NCBI GenBank assembly: GCA_027592025.1
Contig: JAQCIQ010000001.1
Span: 124,001 to 188,000 of the forward strand
Length of the DNA stretch: 64,000 bases
Direction of reading: 5' to 3'
Source of the DNA: Bacteroidota bacterium
Lineage (GTDB): Bacteria; Bacteroidota; Bacteroidia; Flavobacteriales; Flavobacteriaceae
The translations under genes and the position numbers were made by a program. This document shows positions 17,229 to 27,408 of this stretch, in pieces. Positions within the stretch are counted from its first letter, which is position 1. Every line of letters starts with the position of its first letter. The notes below the pieces were generated by a model. The model saw nothing but the letters and a program-made list of their open reading frames with translations. It made no database searches and was not told the origin of the DNA.

Positions 17229-18536
17229 TTAAGTTATCGTCAGTTTTAAAATGTTTTTTGTCCTTGAGTTTACCACAAATCTTTCATCCGCACGGCGACC
17301 AACCAACCAAACAATTTTTCCTCCAGAACACAGCACCCATTGCCTAGATTTGTCAAACATAGAGACGAGCTCGTCTTTCAAATATTTACTCACCTTTTTG
17401 GATCCCGTCATACCAGTAGGATGAAATCGGTCGCCCAGCTCCCACAAGCGCAAAATTAATGGAAATTCCAGTAAATCAGCATCGACATAAATGGTAGAAA
17501 AAGAAGATAATTCCTGAGAAGAAACAGCCTGTAGAGATAAGGTATTATCAGCAAATTTTATTGAATCTAATCTGTTGCTAATTAACAATTTATCTGTAGT
17601 TATATTCCGCCTAGGTTCAATGAATATATTTGACCGATCTTTGAGCAATTTATGCGTGTCAGAGTAAATTATTTTGCCACTTTGTGCCTCCATCAATTGA
17701 ATAATGTCGTCCCACTGATGGAAACCAAAAGGAGACAATAAATAGAACAAATACGTCTTTTGGTTGTCCACTTGCCTCCAAGCTTCTAAGTGCAGTTCAA
17801 AACCATTGGAGGTTTCTCTAATCAAATGTGGCCTGACGGTCAAAAGGTGAGATTCCACCATGGCTTGCGCCGCTTGAAGGTGTTCCAAAGTTTGACCAAA
17901 CTCTTCCAACAGATGGGGACGAAGCGCCAGCAATTCAGGCATAACTTTCAATCTTATGGCATTTCTCAAATAATGGGTTGACTGATTGGAAGCATCTTCA
18001 CGCCATTTCAAATTGTTTTCTTGAGCATAGGTCAAAACCTCCTCTCTTGAAAAGACCAACAAAGGCCTAATCACCTTGCCGTTTTGGGTAGGTATTCCCG
18101 TCAGACCTTTTAGCCCTGTGCCTCTGAGGGTATTTATCAAAAAGGTTTCAAACTGATCGTTTTTGTGATGCGCAGTCAAAATGTGTTCAAAACCTTTAGA
18201 CTCGCTAAGTTGATTGAAATAGTCATATCTCAAATTCCGAGCAGCTTCCTGTGTAGACAGCTTGTGTTGGTGTGCAAAAGTTTTAGTGTCAAAGGCGGTA
18301 GCATGGCATGTGATTCCCCACGAGTTGCAAAGCGATCGGACAAATTCAGCATCGCCATCACTCTCCTCTCCTCTCAACTTAAAATTGCAATGAGCGACCT
18401 CAAAAGGCCATTGGCAAGAGTGCCATAAATGAGCTAAAACCACACTGTCTAATCCGCCTGAAAGAGCAAGTAAAGACTTTTGATGGGCTATGTTTGGCCA
18501 AAGTTGCGTGACATGCGCCTTGAACTGACTAATCAT
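17229..18536 (-). CDS. tilS: tRNA(Ile)-lysidine synthase TilS
   Basis: ATP-dependent enzyme that converts C34 of tRNA-Ile(CAU) to lysidine so the tRNA reads AUA. Its 435 residues start with the PP-loop SGGLDS at 26-31. The N-type ATPase core continues with HCNFKLRGEESDGDAEFV and LTAHHKNDQFETFLINTLRG. A substrate-binding middle domain and a C-terminal TilS domain (GDRFHPTGMTGSKKVSKYLKD) follow. It is a full-length bacterial form. Its start overlaps the end of pabB by 8 bp. Confidence 0.95.
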   Translation of the reverse strand: MISQFKAHVTQLWPNIAHQKSLLALSGGLDSVVLAHLWHSCQWPFEVAHCNFKLRGEESDGDAEFVRSLCNSWGITCHATAFDTKTFAHQHKLSTQEAARNLRYDYFNQLSESKGFEHILTAHHKNDQFETFLINTLRGTGLKGLTGIPTQNGKVIRPLLVFSREEVLTYAQENNLKWREDASNQSTHYLRNAIRLKVMPELLALRPHLLEEFGQTLEHLQAAQAMVESHLLTVRPHLIRETSNGFELHLEAWRQVDNQKTYLFYLLSPFGFHQWDDIIQLMEAQSGKIIYSDTHKLLKDRSNIFIEPRRNITTDKLLISNRLDSIKFADNTLSLQAVSSQELSSFSTIYVDADLLEFPLILRLWELGDRFHPTGMTGSKKVSKYLKDELVSMFDKSRQWVLCSGGKIVWLVGRRADERFVVNSRTKNILKLTIT

Positions 18537-19854
18537 GACTGACTACTTTGGTTAAATCGTCTTGCGCCAAGACCCGAGAAAGGGCATTGGCCTTCAACAA
18601 GCATTCTTCATATTCCGATTCTGCCTCGCTAGCGGTCGTAATGGCGCTGCCAACACTGTAGGACACGAATTGCTCAGATCGATTATAAAGTATGGTTCGT
18701 ATGGCTACGTTGAAGTCAAAATCGCCGTTGGGCTCAAAGTAACCGATAGCGCCAGAATACAAGCCTCTTTTACTGACTTCAAAATTTTCAATCAACTGCA
18801 TGGCACGCAATTTTGGTGCTCCAGTCATACTTCCCATAGGGAAACTGGCTTTAATGGCCTCCAAGGCCGGCAGGTCTTCTTTCAAATCGGCACTGATGGT
18901 GCTGATCATGTGATGAACCTGTTGGAAAGAATAAACTCCAAACAATTCTTTTACTGCTACACTACCCTTTTGAGCCACCTTTGACAAATCATTGCGAACC
19001 AAATCGACAATCATGACATTTTCGCTGCGTTCTTTGGCGCTGTTAATTAAATGGTGTTTGGAGGCCTGATCCAATGTTTCGTCTGCAAAGCGTCTGGAGG
19101 TACCTTTGATGGGTTGAGAAATCATGTATTGACCCTTTTTCATCAAATAACGTTCGGGAGAAGCCGACATGGCGTACCAGTCCTTGTTCCTTAAAAAACA
19201 TGAAAATGGTGCAGCTGAAAGTTGATTCAGTTGGCTAAAAACCTCCGAAGGGTCGATCGTTGCTCCCTCTTGGAACCACTCCATACAGAAATTGACCTCA
19301 TAGATGTCTCCCTTTTGGATATGGGATTTAAGTGCCTTCACCTTGTTGAGGTAATCCTCCTTGGTCATGCGCGCTTTCAATTGCACCGCTTGGGTTAATT
19401 GATTCGATGGGCTCAGTACAGAGCACGTTATGGCGTTGATGTCCTCGAAAATCGCTTCTGCTTGAATCTGTGGGTAATGAAGACTAACGGCATTGCCATT
19501 TACCAACAATAGTTTTTCGGGTTGGAAAAACCATAAATCAGGAAAGTTCAGACCATCAGCATTTGAAGAGGACAAATCGAACAATTCGTTCTTGAGGTCA
19601 TAAGACAAATAACCAAAGCACCAATCTTGAATCTGTTCTTGGAATTCTTGCAGTTTCTGAAAACCTGTTCCAGATTGAACCGAAATTTCTGACAACGCTC
19701 CTACTGCCAAAATCACCTCGTATTTGGATTCTTTCAAAGGATACTGATTGCTGTCAAGCCACAACACAGTATCAAAGCCCTCAGCCCATTGAAACAACTG
19801 CCTTAAAAAGAGCTTTTTATCCTCGAGTTCAAACGTTTTGGTGAATCTGTTCAA
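18529..19854 (-). CDS. pabB: Aminodeoxychorismate synthase component I PabB (TTG start)
   Basis: Chorismate-binding enzyme that, with a PabA glutaminase, makes 4-amino-4-deoxychorismate for folate. Its 441 residues show PIKGTSRR, the catalytic region GSMTGAPKLRAMQ, YSGAIGYFEPNGDFDFN and a C-terminal metal-binding EAESEYEE helix. The length and PIKGTSRR box favour PabB over TrpE; neither trpG nor trpD is nearby. The frame starts with TTG at 19854, and I see no in-frame ATG upstream. A TATTTTTA -7-like box lies at 19872-19879. It overlaps tilS by 8 bp. Confidence 0.88.
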   Translation of the reverse strand: MNRFTKTFELEDKKLFLRQLFQWAEGFDTVLWLDSNQYPLKESKYEVILAVGALSEISVQSGTGFQKLQEFQEQIQDWCFGYLSYDLKNELFDLSSSNADGLNFPDLWFFQPEKLLLVNGNAVSLHYPQIQAEAIFEDINAITCSVLSPSNQLTQAVQLKARMTKEDYLNKVKALKSHIQKGDIYEVNFCMEWFQEGATIDPSEVFSQLNQLSAAPFSCFLRNKDWYAMSASPERYLMKKGQYMISQPIKGTSRRFADETLDQASKHHLINSAKERSENVMIVDLVRNDLSKVAQKGSVAVKELFGVYSFQQVHHMISTISADLKEDLPALEAIKASFPMGSMTGAPKLRAMQLIENFEVSKRGLYSGAIGYFEPNGDFDFNVAIRTILYNRSEQFVSYSVGSAITTASEAESEYEECLLKANALSRVLAQDDLTKVVSHD

Positions 19855-19987
19855 TCTGCATTCATTTGACTGTAAAAATACATTTTCGAGTGGTCGTACA
19901 GAATAAAATTTGTAATTTTAGAACACATTTCCCCAAATGTTCACCTACTGAGTATCATTCGAGCGCTTGGGGATTAAACTTTAGATC

Positions 19988-20098
19988 ATGAACCAGCCTC
20001 AAACTAAAAAACCCAAAACCCTCGTGATATTGCTGATGGTGTTGTTCGTTCTCATCATTATTGTGAGTTCGATGCACTATGCGCTGCACAAATCCTAA
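19988..20098 (+). CDS. Single-span mini membrane protein, 36 residues
   Basis: A short frame encoding MNQPQTKKPKTLVILL and then an unbroken hydrophobic helix of about 16 residues ending SSMHYALHKS. A positively charged N-terminus before one membrane span suggests a cytoplasmic N-terminus. It is open from ATG to TAA, and its stop overlaps the last bases of convergent lpd by 4 bp. It sits in a 133-bp-plus gap where nothing else is coding. I cannot name a family; expression is unproven. Confidence 0.45.
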   Translation: MNQPQTKKPKTLVILLMVLFVLIIIVSSMHYALHKS

Positions 20099-21501
20099 AT
20101 GTGCAGTGCACGGTTTTCAGTGGCAGCTAGGGCGGCCTCTTTCACTGCTTCCGCGAAGGTAGGATGAGCATGAGACATGCGCGATATGTCCTCAGCAGAA
20201 GCGCGGTACTCCATAGCCACAACAGCCTCCGCAATTAAATCAGCGGCTCTTGCTCCAATGATGTGTACACCTAAAACTTCGTCCGTGGTGGCGTCGGCAA
20301 GTATTTTTACGAAGCCATCCAAGTCCATACTCGCACGACTGCGTCCCAAAGCACGCATCGGGAATTGTCCTGTTTTATAATTGACTCCTTCTACTTTGAG
20401 TTGTTCTTCGGTTTTGCCAACAGCAGCAACCTCTGGCCAGGTATAAACGACATTTGGAATCAAATTGTAATCGATGTGAGGATGCTGACCTGCAATGGTT
20501 TCGGCCACAAAAGTCCCTTCTTCTTCGGCTTTGTGAGCCAACATGGCGCCCTGAACAACGTCTCCAATGGCATAAATGTGACTGACATTTGTTTGCAAAT
20601 GAGCATTCACAGCAACTCGTCCCCTGTCATCGACCGTTACGCCAGCAGCGGTCAAATTAAGTCCTTCGGTATAGGGTTTGCGTCCGACCGAAACGAGACA
20701 ATAATCTCCGGTCAGTTCAATTTCTTTTCCTGTTTTGTCCGTAGCTTTTAACACGACCACATCGTTGTTGCGAACAACGGATGTCACTTGGTGAGATGTC
20801 AAAATATTGACTTTAGCCTTTTTAAACACTTTGGCCAATTCTTTCGATAACCCAGCATCCATGGTCGGTATGATTCGATCCATATATTCTACCACAGTCA
20901 CTTCAGAACCTAAACGGGAATACACCTGTCCCAATTCAAGACCTATGACTCCTCCTCCAACTACAATCATGTGCTTAGGAATTTCTTTGAGCTTTAGGGC
21001 CTCTGTAGAGGTAATAATCCGTTCTTTGTCCAATTGAATGAAGGGTAGATTGTTTGGCTTGCTGCCCGTTGCTATGATGATGTTGTTCGCTTCAATCTCT
21101 TCTGTAGAACCATCAGTTTTGCTGACTGTTATGGTTTTTTGGTCTTTAAAACTACCCAAACCTTGAAAAACAGTGATATCATTTTTTTTCATCAGAAAAT
21201 CAAGCCCTGCGGTAGTTTGATCTACCACTTCTTGTTTCCGCGCAATCATCTTTTCGAGGTTAACCTTGACAGAACCGTCAATATCTATTCCGTGAGTGCC
21301 AAAATGCTTGATAGCATCTTCATAATGATGAGAAGAGTCTAAAAGAGCCTTGCTAGGAATACATCCTACATTGAGGCAAGTTCCACCGAGGGTACTGTAT
21401 TTCTCAATCAGTGCAGTCTTCATGCCCAGCTGAGCACAGCGAATGGCTGCAACATAACCTCCAGGTCCCGAACCGATAATGGCAACATCAAATTTTGTCA
21501 T
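20095..21501 (-). CDS. lpd: Dihydrolipoyl dehydrogenase (E3)
   Basis: FAD disulphide oxidoreductase that re-oxidises dihydrolipoamide in 2-oxoacid dehydrogenase and glycine-cleavage complexes; 468 residues from the ATG at 21501. It has an FAD motif IIGSGPGGYVAAI, the redox-active pair Cys42/Cys47 in GGTCLNVGCIP, the NAD motif VVGGGVIGLELG, IYAIGDV, and the C-terminal HAHPTFAEAV that supplies the active-site His-Glu. The start at 21501 is chosen because the promoter at 21524-21552 would place the RNA start near 21517, below the alternative start at 21522. No E1/E2 genes are adjacent. Confidence 0.96.
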   Translation of the reverse strand: MTKFDVAIIGSGPGGYVAAIRCAQLGMKTALIEKYSTLGGTCLNVGCIPSKALLDSSHHYEDAIKHFGTHGIDIDGSVKVNLEKMIARKQEVVDQTTAGLDFLMKKNDITVFQGLGSFKDQKTITVSKTDGSTEEIEANNIIIATGSKPNNLPFIQLDKERIITSTEALKLKEIPKHMIVVGGGVIGLELGQVYSRLGSEVTVVEYMDRIIPTMDAGLSKELAKVFKKAKVNILTSHQVTSVVRNNDVVVLKATDKTGKEIELTGDYCLVSVGRKPYTEGLNLTAAGVTVDDRGRVAVNAHLQTNVSHIYAIGDVVQGAMLAHKAEEEGTFVAETIAGQHPHIDYNLIPNVVYTWPEVAAVGKTEEQLKVEGVNYKTGQFPMRALGRSRASMDLDGFVKILADATTDEVLGVHIIGARAADLIAEAVVAMEYRASAEDISRMSHAHPTFAEAVKEAALAATENRALHI

Positions 21502-21523
21502 CGTTTTTGTTTTAATAACCATG

Positions 21524-21552
21524 CAAAAATAGGGATTACAAGACTAATTCAA
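21524..21552 (-). promoter_or_regulatory. lpd promoter (TTG-N18-TATTTTTG)
   Basis: On the minus strand a TTG (21550-21552) is followed after 18 bases by TATTTTTG (21524-21531), close to the Bacteroidota TTG-N19-TAnnTTTG consensus. It lies 22 bp upstream of the chosen lpd ATG. It also sits within the 58-bp gap before the divergent gamma-lyase-like gene. Confidence 0.65.
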
Positions 21553-21559
21553 AGTCAAA

Positions 21560-22846
21560 TTGTTAACAATTACCGATGCAATTCAAAATGGTTTAAAATT
21601 CAGTGCTCCCAAAAATTATTATCTTGCTGCAAAATTTACTCCTATGGCTTTTAATCCCGCTAACGCAATTCAAGATTTACAGTATTTTGGAGAATTTGGC
21701 GGTGTGAATCCGTCGATTTCCGATTCCTCCACCTATACCTTCCTAGCCGCTAAAACCATGTTCGATACCTTCGAAGGGAATGCTGATGGATGCTACCTGT
21801 ACTCTAGGCATTCGACCCCCTCGAATTTATATTTGGCAGGAGCTCTGGCCGCCATGGAAAACACTGAGGCGGCTTTAGTCACGGCTTCAGGAATGGGTGC
21901 AATTTGTCCAGTTTTTTTACACTTGTGCCAAGCTGGAGACCATGTGGTGTCGAGCAGAACAATTTACGGAGGCACCTATGCTTTTCTTAAAAATTTTGCG
22001 CCCAAATTTCAACTGAAGACAGACTTTGTTGACATCACCAATTTGGAGCAAGTTGAGGCTGCCATTACCCCTCAAACTAAAATTTTGTATTGCGAGACCG
22101 TCAGTAATCCCTTGATGGAAATTGCGGATATTGCTGCCTTATCGGTAATCGCAAAAAGACATGACCTCAAGTTGGTTGTTGACAACACCTTTTCACCATT
22201 GAGTGTTGCTCCAGCTAACTTGGGTGCAGACATTGTCATTCACAGTTTGACAAAATTTATCAACGGAAGCAGTGATACAGTGGCCGGTGTGCTTTGCACA
22301 ACCAGAGAGTTAGTCGATGACATGTGCAATGTCACTGATGGTGCCGCCATGCTTTTGGGCTCGACCTTGGACAGTTTGCGGGCAGCCTCAATTATGAAAA
22401 ATCTCCGAACGTTGCACGTACGCATGCCACAGCATAGTAAAAATGCTTTGTATTTTGCCCAGCAATTTGAAGCCGATGGGATTAGAACGCTTTACCCAGG
22501 ATTAAAATCACACAAATCTCACGAGTTGTACCAAACTATGATGCATCCTGACTATGGCTACGGAGGAATGCTCGCTATTGATGTTCAAACCAAAGCCAAT
22601 GCGTCCGCGCTCATGGAAGCCATGCAAGAACGAAACGTAGGATACTTGGCAGTAAGTTTAGGTTTTTACAGAACACTGTTCAGTGCCTCGGGCAGTTCAA
22701 CCTCCTCTGAAATTCCAGAAGAAGAACAAATTAGCATGGGACTCAGTCCAGGTTTAATTAGACTTTCGGTTGGTTTAGATTGTGATGCGAAAGCCAGTTA
22801 TTCAAAAATTAAGGAAGCGCTCAAGGCCGTTGGTTTAATTAATTAA
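21560..22846 (+). CDS. Cys/Met-metabolism PLP enzyme, methionine gamma-lyase-like (TTG start)
   Basis: Trans-sulfuration-family (Cys_Met_Meta_PP) enzyme of 428 residues. The PLP lysine is Lys232 in HSLTKFINGSSD. YSRHSTPSNLYLAGALAAME, SGMGA and CETVSNP are the other signature segments, and SVGLD near the end is typical. Similarity is nearest in feel to methionine gamma-lyases or O-acyl-homoserine sulfhydrylases; the exact reaction is not decided. The only plausible starts are TTG at 21560 or an ATG at 21644, which would drop 28 residues. A stop lies at 21545-21547. An NhaC antiporter gene follows 11 bp downstream. Confidence 0.85.
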   Translation: MLTITDAIQNGLKFSAPKNYYLAAKFTPMAFNPANAIQDLQYFGEFGGVNPSISDSSTYTFLAAKTMFDTFEGNADGCYLYSRHSTPSNLYLAGALAAMENTEAALVTASGMGAICPVFLHLCQAGDHVVSSRTIYGGTYAFLKNFAPKFQLKTDFVDITNLEQVEAAITPQTKILYCETVSNPLMEIADIAALSVIAKRHDLKLVVDNTFSPLSVAPANLGADIVIHSLTKFINGSSDTVAGVLCTTRELVDDMCNVTDGAAMLLGSTLDSLRAASIMKNLRTLHVRMPQHSKNALYFAQQFEADGIRTLYPGLKSHKSHELYQTMMHPDYGYGGMLAIDVQTKANASALMEAMQERNVGYLAVSLGFYRTLFSASGSSTSSEIPEEEQISMGLSPGLIRLSVGLDCDAKASYSKIKEALKAVGLIN

Positions 22847-22857
22847 TATCGATTTTT

Positions 22858-24351
22858 ATGAAAAGTCAAGACATAAAACCCGCTCAAGCAGCAGACCAAC
22901 AAGTTGTTTCTAACGTAGAATTAAGTCTTTTTGAGGCCTTGATTCCAGTCATCATTTTAGTAGCCCTGTTGGCTTTTAATGTCAGTGTTTTTGGAGATGA
23001 CGCTCTTGCGGGAAGCAACCAATTCATTCTTCTAATGGGGGGTGTTGTGGCTGCGGTTGTTGGCTATTTCAACAAGGTTGGTTATGAACAAATGCTTGAA
23101 GAAGTCGCCAAAAATGTCAAATCGACTTCTGGCGCTCAACTCATTCTGCTCATGGTTGGAGCTTTGGCTGGCACTTGGCTCATCAGCGGCGTCATTCCTG
23201 CCATGATTTATTTTGGGTTACAAATTTTGAACCCGAGCATATTCTTGGCGGCCTGTCTAATCATTTGTGCCCTAGTGTCTATTGCTACAGGCAGCTCATG
23301 GACGACCTCCGCAACCATTGGAATAGCATTGATCGGAATTGGGAACGCTTTGGGAATTTCAGCTGGAATGACTGCTGGAGCTGTGATTTCTGGCGCCTAT
23401 TTTGGTGACAAATTATCCCCTTTGAGCGATACCACCAACCTAGCTTCGGCTATGGCTGGTAGCGACCTATTTGACCACATCAAATACATGTCATTTACTA
23501 CTATCCCATCTTTCATTATTACTTTTTTGGTATTTATCATCATAGGATTTACCCAATCAACCTCAGGCGTAGCAGACACTTCCATGTTATTACAAGACAT
23601 TGAAGGTGTATTCAACATCAACGGATGGTTATTTTTAGTACCATTGGTTGTCATTGCGTTAATTGTTAAAAAAACGCCTCCTTTGTTAGCGCTTATCATC
23701 GGAACCCTTTTAGGTGGCATCTTTGCCGTTATCTTTCAACCCGATGTGGTTCTAAGTATTGCTAACAGTGATACGATGAGTTTTCAGTCGGCCTACAAAG
23801 GTGTGATGAACGCTATTACCGTTCCTACCAGTGTGGCCACCGATAACACCACTTTAGAGGGCTTGTTTTCTGCTGCTGGCAAAGGCATGAGCGGGATGTT
23901 AGGAACAATTTGGCTTATCATTTGCGCAATGGTATTTGGTGGTGTCATGGAAGCCATTGGAGCTTTATCGAGAATCAGCTCTGCCCTACTGAGCATGGCA
24001 AAATCTGTTTTTGGTCTGTTTGCTAGCACCGTTGCAAGTTGTTTGGCGCTCAACGTTACTGCTTCTGACCAATATTTGGCAATTGTGGTGCCAGGGAAAA
24101 TGTTCAAATCTGCCTTTGACAAAAAGGGGCTAGCCCCCGTTAATTTGAGTAGAACACTAGAAGATTCAGGCACTGTAACCTCTGTTCTTGTGCCATGGAA
24201 CACTTGCGGAGCCTACCAATCAGGTGTTTTAGGAGTGTCAGTAGCAGACTATTTCGCTTTTGCGATATTCAACTGGCTCAGTCCTATCATGACATTAATT
24301 TTCGCAGGTTTTTCAATTAAAATCAAGCAATTGGTCGCTGCCAAAGATTAA
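22858..24351 (+). CDS. nhaC: NhaC-family Na+/H+ antiporter
   Basis: Secondary transporter of the NhaC family, 497 residues with about 11-12 membrane helices. Conserved pieces are ATGSSWTTSATIGIALIGIG and GAYFGDKLSPLSDTTNLAS in the first half, and DSGTVTSVLVPWNTCGAYQS in the second half. The family includes Na+/H+ antiporters and amino-acid or malate/lactate exchangers (MleN). Being 11 bp after a methionine gamma-lyase-like gene, it may move a substrate or product of that enzyme; this is inference. Confidence 0.88.
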   Translation: MKSQDIKPAQAADQQVVSNVELSLFEALIPVIILVALLAFNVSVFGDDALAGSNQFILLMGGVVAAVVGYFNKVGYEQMLEEVAKNVKSTSGAQLILLMVGALAGTWLISGVIPAMIYFGLQILNPSIFLAACLIICALVSIATGSSWTTSATIGIALIGIGNALGISAGMTAGAVISGAYFGDKLSPLSDTTNLASAMAGSDLFDHIKYMSFTTIPSFIITFLVFIIIGFTQSTSGVADTSMLLQDIEGVFNINGWLFLVPLVVIALIVKKTPPLLALIIGTLLGGIFAVIFQPDVVLSIANSDTMSFQSAYKGVMNAITVPTSVATDNTTLEGLFSAAGKGMSGMLGTIWLIICAMVFGGVMEAIGALSRISSALLSMAKSVFGLFASTVASCLALNVTASDQYLAIVVPGKMFKSAFDKKGLAPVNLSRTLEDSGTVTSVLVPWNTCGAYQSGVLGVSVADYFAFAIFNWLSPIMTLIFAGFSIKIKQLVAAKD

Positions 24352-24398
24352 CATTGACTTCAAATTGAAACCGCTAAATAGTCATAAATTAACATTAA

Positions 24399-26693
<2,295 letters not shown>

Positions 26694-26713
26694 TGTGTTT
26701 TACACCTTAAAGG

Positions 26714-26745
26714 AAAAATGGCGGTCTTACCGCCATTTTTTTTTT
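26714..26745 (+). terminator. Terminator after katG
   Basis: Perfect 12-bp stem AAAAATGGCGGT / ACCGCCATTTTT with a three-base loop, running into an uninterrupted T-tract to 26745. A classic intrinsic terminator 20 bp after the katG stop. Confidence 0.92.
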
Positions 26746-26982
26746 AACCAATAATCCAAGACATCTTGAAAGAGTCTTACCACAATTTAAACCAATGTGA
26801 TTTGGGCGTCAACATGTCTTGACACAATCGCATCCGTTTTTATTGCATTCCAAATGTTGTTTAAAAATTAACACGATGATTAAGTAAAATAAATAAGAAT
26901 AATTGCTTCGATTGGAGCAATTCAAATACGAGAACTGTTTAATCAAAAAAATATAACTAATTTGCTCTAAAAAGCATGCAAC
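26746..26982. other. Intergenic spacer upstream of the dgkA-like gene
   Basis: About 237 bp of AT-rich DNA without a convincing reading frame. It contains a small inverted repeat GTCAA-N6-TTGAC (26808-26823) and a hairpin AATTGCTTC-GATT-GGAGCAATT (26901-26922, one mismatch). No exact TAnnTTTG box was recognised. These could be regulatory, but nothing identifies a ligand or protein. Confidence 0.3.
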
Positions 26983-27351
26983 ATGACGCTACTGCTCAAA
27001 TACATCATCGGACGTTGGAAGAGTTTGACCTATGCCGTTCAAGGCTTGTGGCATTTGATCAACACTGAGGCCCAATTCAAATTTCACTTTGCGATGGCGG
27101 TATTGACATGTGTATTGGGGTTGATCTATCAGATCAATTCAACCGAATGGTTGTTCCAAACATTGATTATAGCCTTCATTTTGTCCGCCGAAGCGCTTAA
27201 CACGGCTATTGAAAAACTCTCTGACCTGGTCGAACCAAAACACAACAAAACAATTGGTCATATCAAAGACATGGGTGCGGCCGGAGTATTCATAGGAGTC
27301 ATTGCCGCCACAGTCATGGCCGGTGTTATTTATATTCCCAAGATTTTTTAA
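26983..27351 (+). CDS. dgkA: DgkA-type diacylglycerol/undecaprenol kinase
   Basis: Small trimeric-type membrane kinase of 122 residues with three predicted membrane helices. The family signature EALNTAIEKLSDLVEP followed by the KDMGAAGVFIGVIAA helix carries the catalytic glutamates. An N-terminal amphipathic helix (RWKSLTYAVQGL) is also typical. In Bacteroidota and Firmicutes such proteins often phosphorylate undecaprenol, recycling the cell-wall lipid carrier, rather than diacylglycerol; specificity is not visible here. Confidence 0.9.
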   Translation: MTLLLKYIIGRWKSLTYAVQGLWHLINTEAQFKFHFAMAVLTCVLGLIYQINSTEWLFQTLIIAFILSAEALNTAIEKLSDLVEPKHNKTIGHIKDMGAAGVFIGVIAATVMAGVIYIPKIF

Positions 27352-27382
27352 CACTTAGAGTCTTCTATGGCTTTGCATTTTG

Positions 27383-27390
27383 TATTTTTG
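27383..27390 (+). promoter_or_regulatory. Candidate -7 box before ftsK
   Basis: TATTTTTG matches TAnnTTTG, 18 bp before the ftsK ATG. No properly spaced -33 TTG is evident. It could drive the ftsK-lolA-lptF/G run independently of dgkA. Confidence 0.4.
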
Positions 27391-27408
27391 TCTAAACAGT
27401 AATAGTTC

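Noticed and set aside
18562-18984. 140-codon plus-strand frame inside pabB
   Set aside because: Antisense to the conserved chorismate-binding domain, with no start context or family resemblance.
23793-24203. 136-codon minus-strand frame inside the NhaC antiporter gene
   Set aside because: Antisense shadow; the plus-strand frame is a complete conserved transporter.
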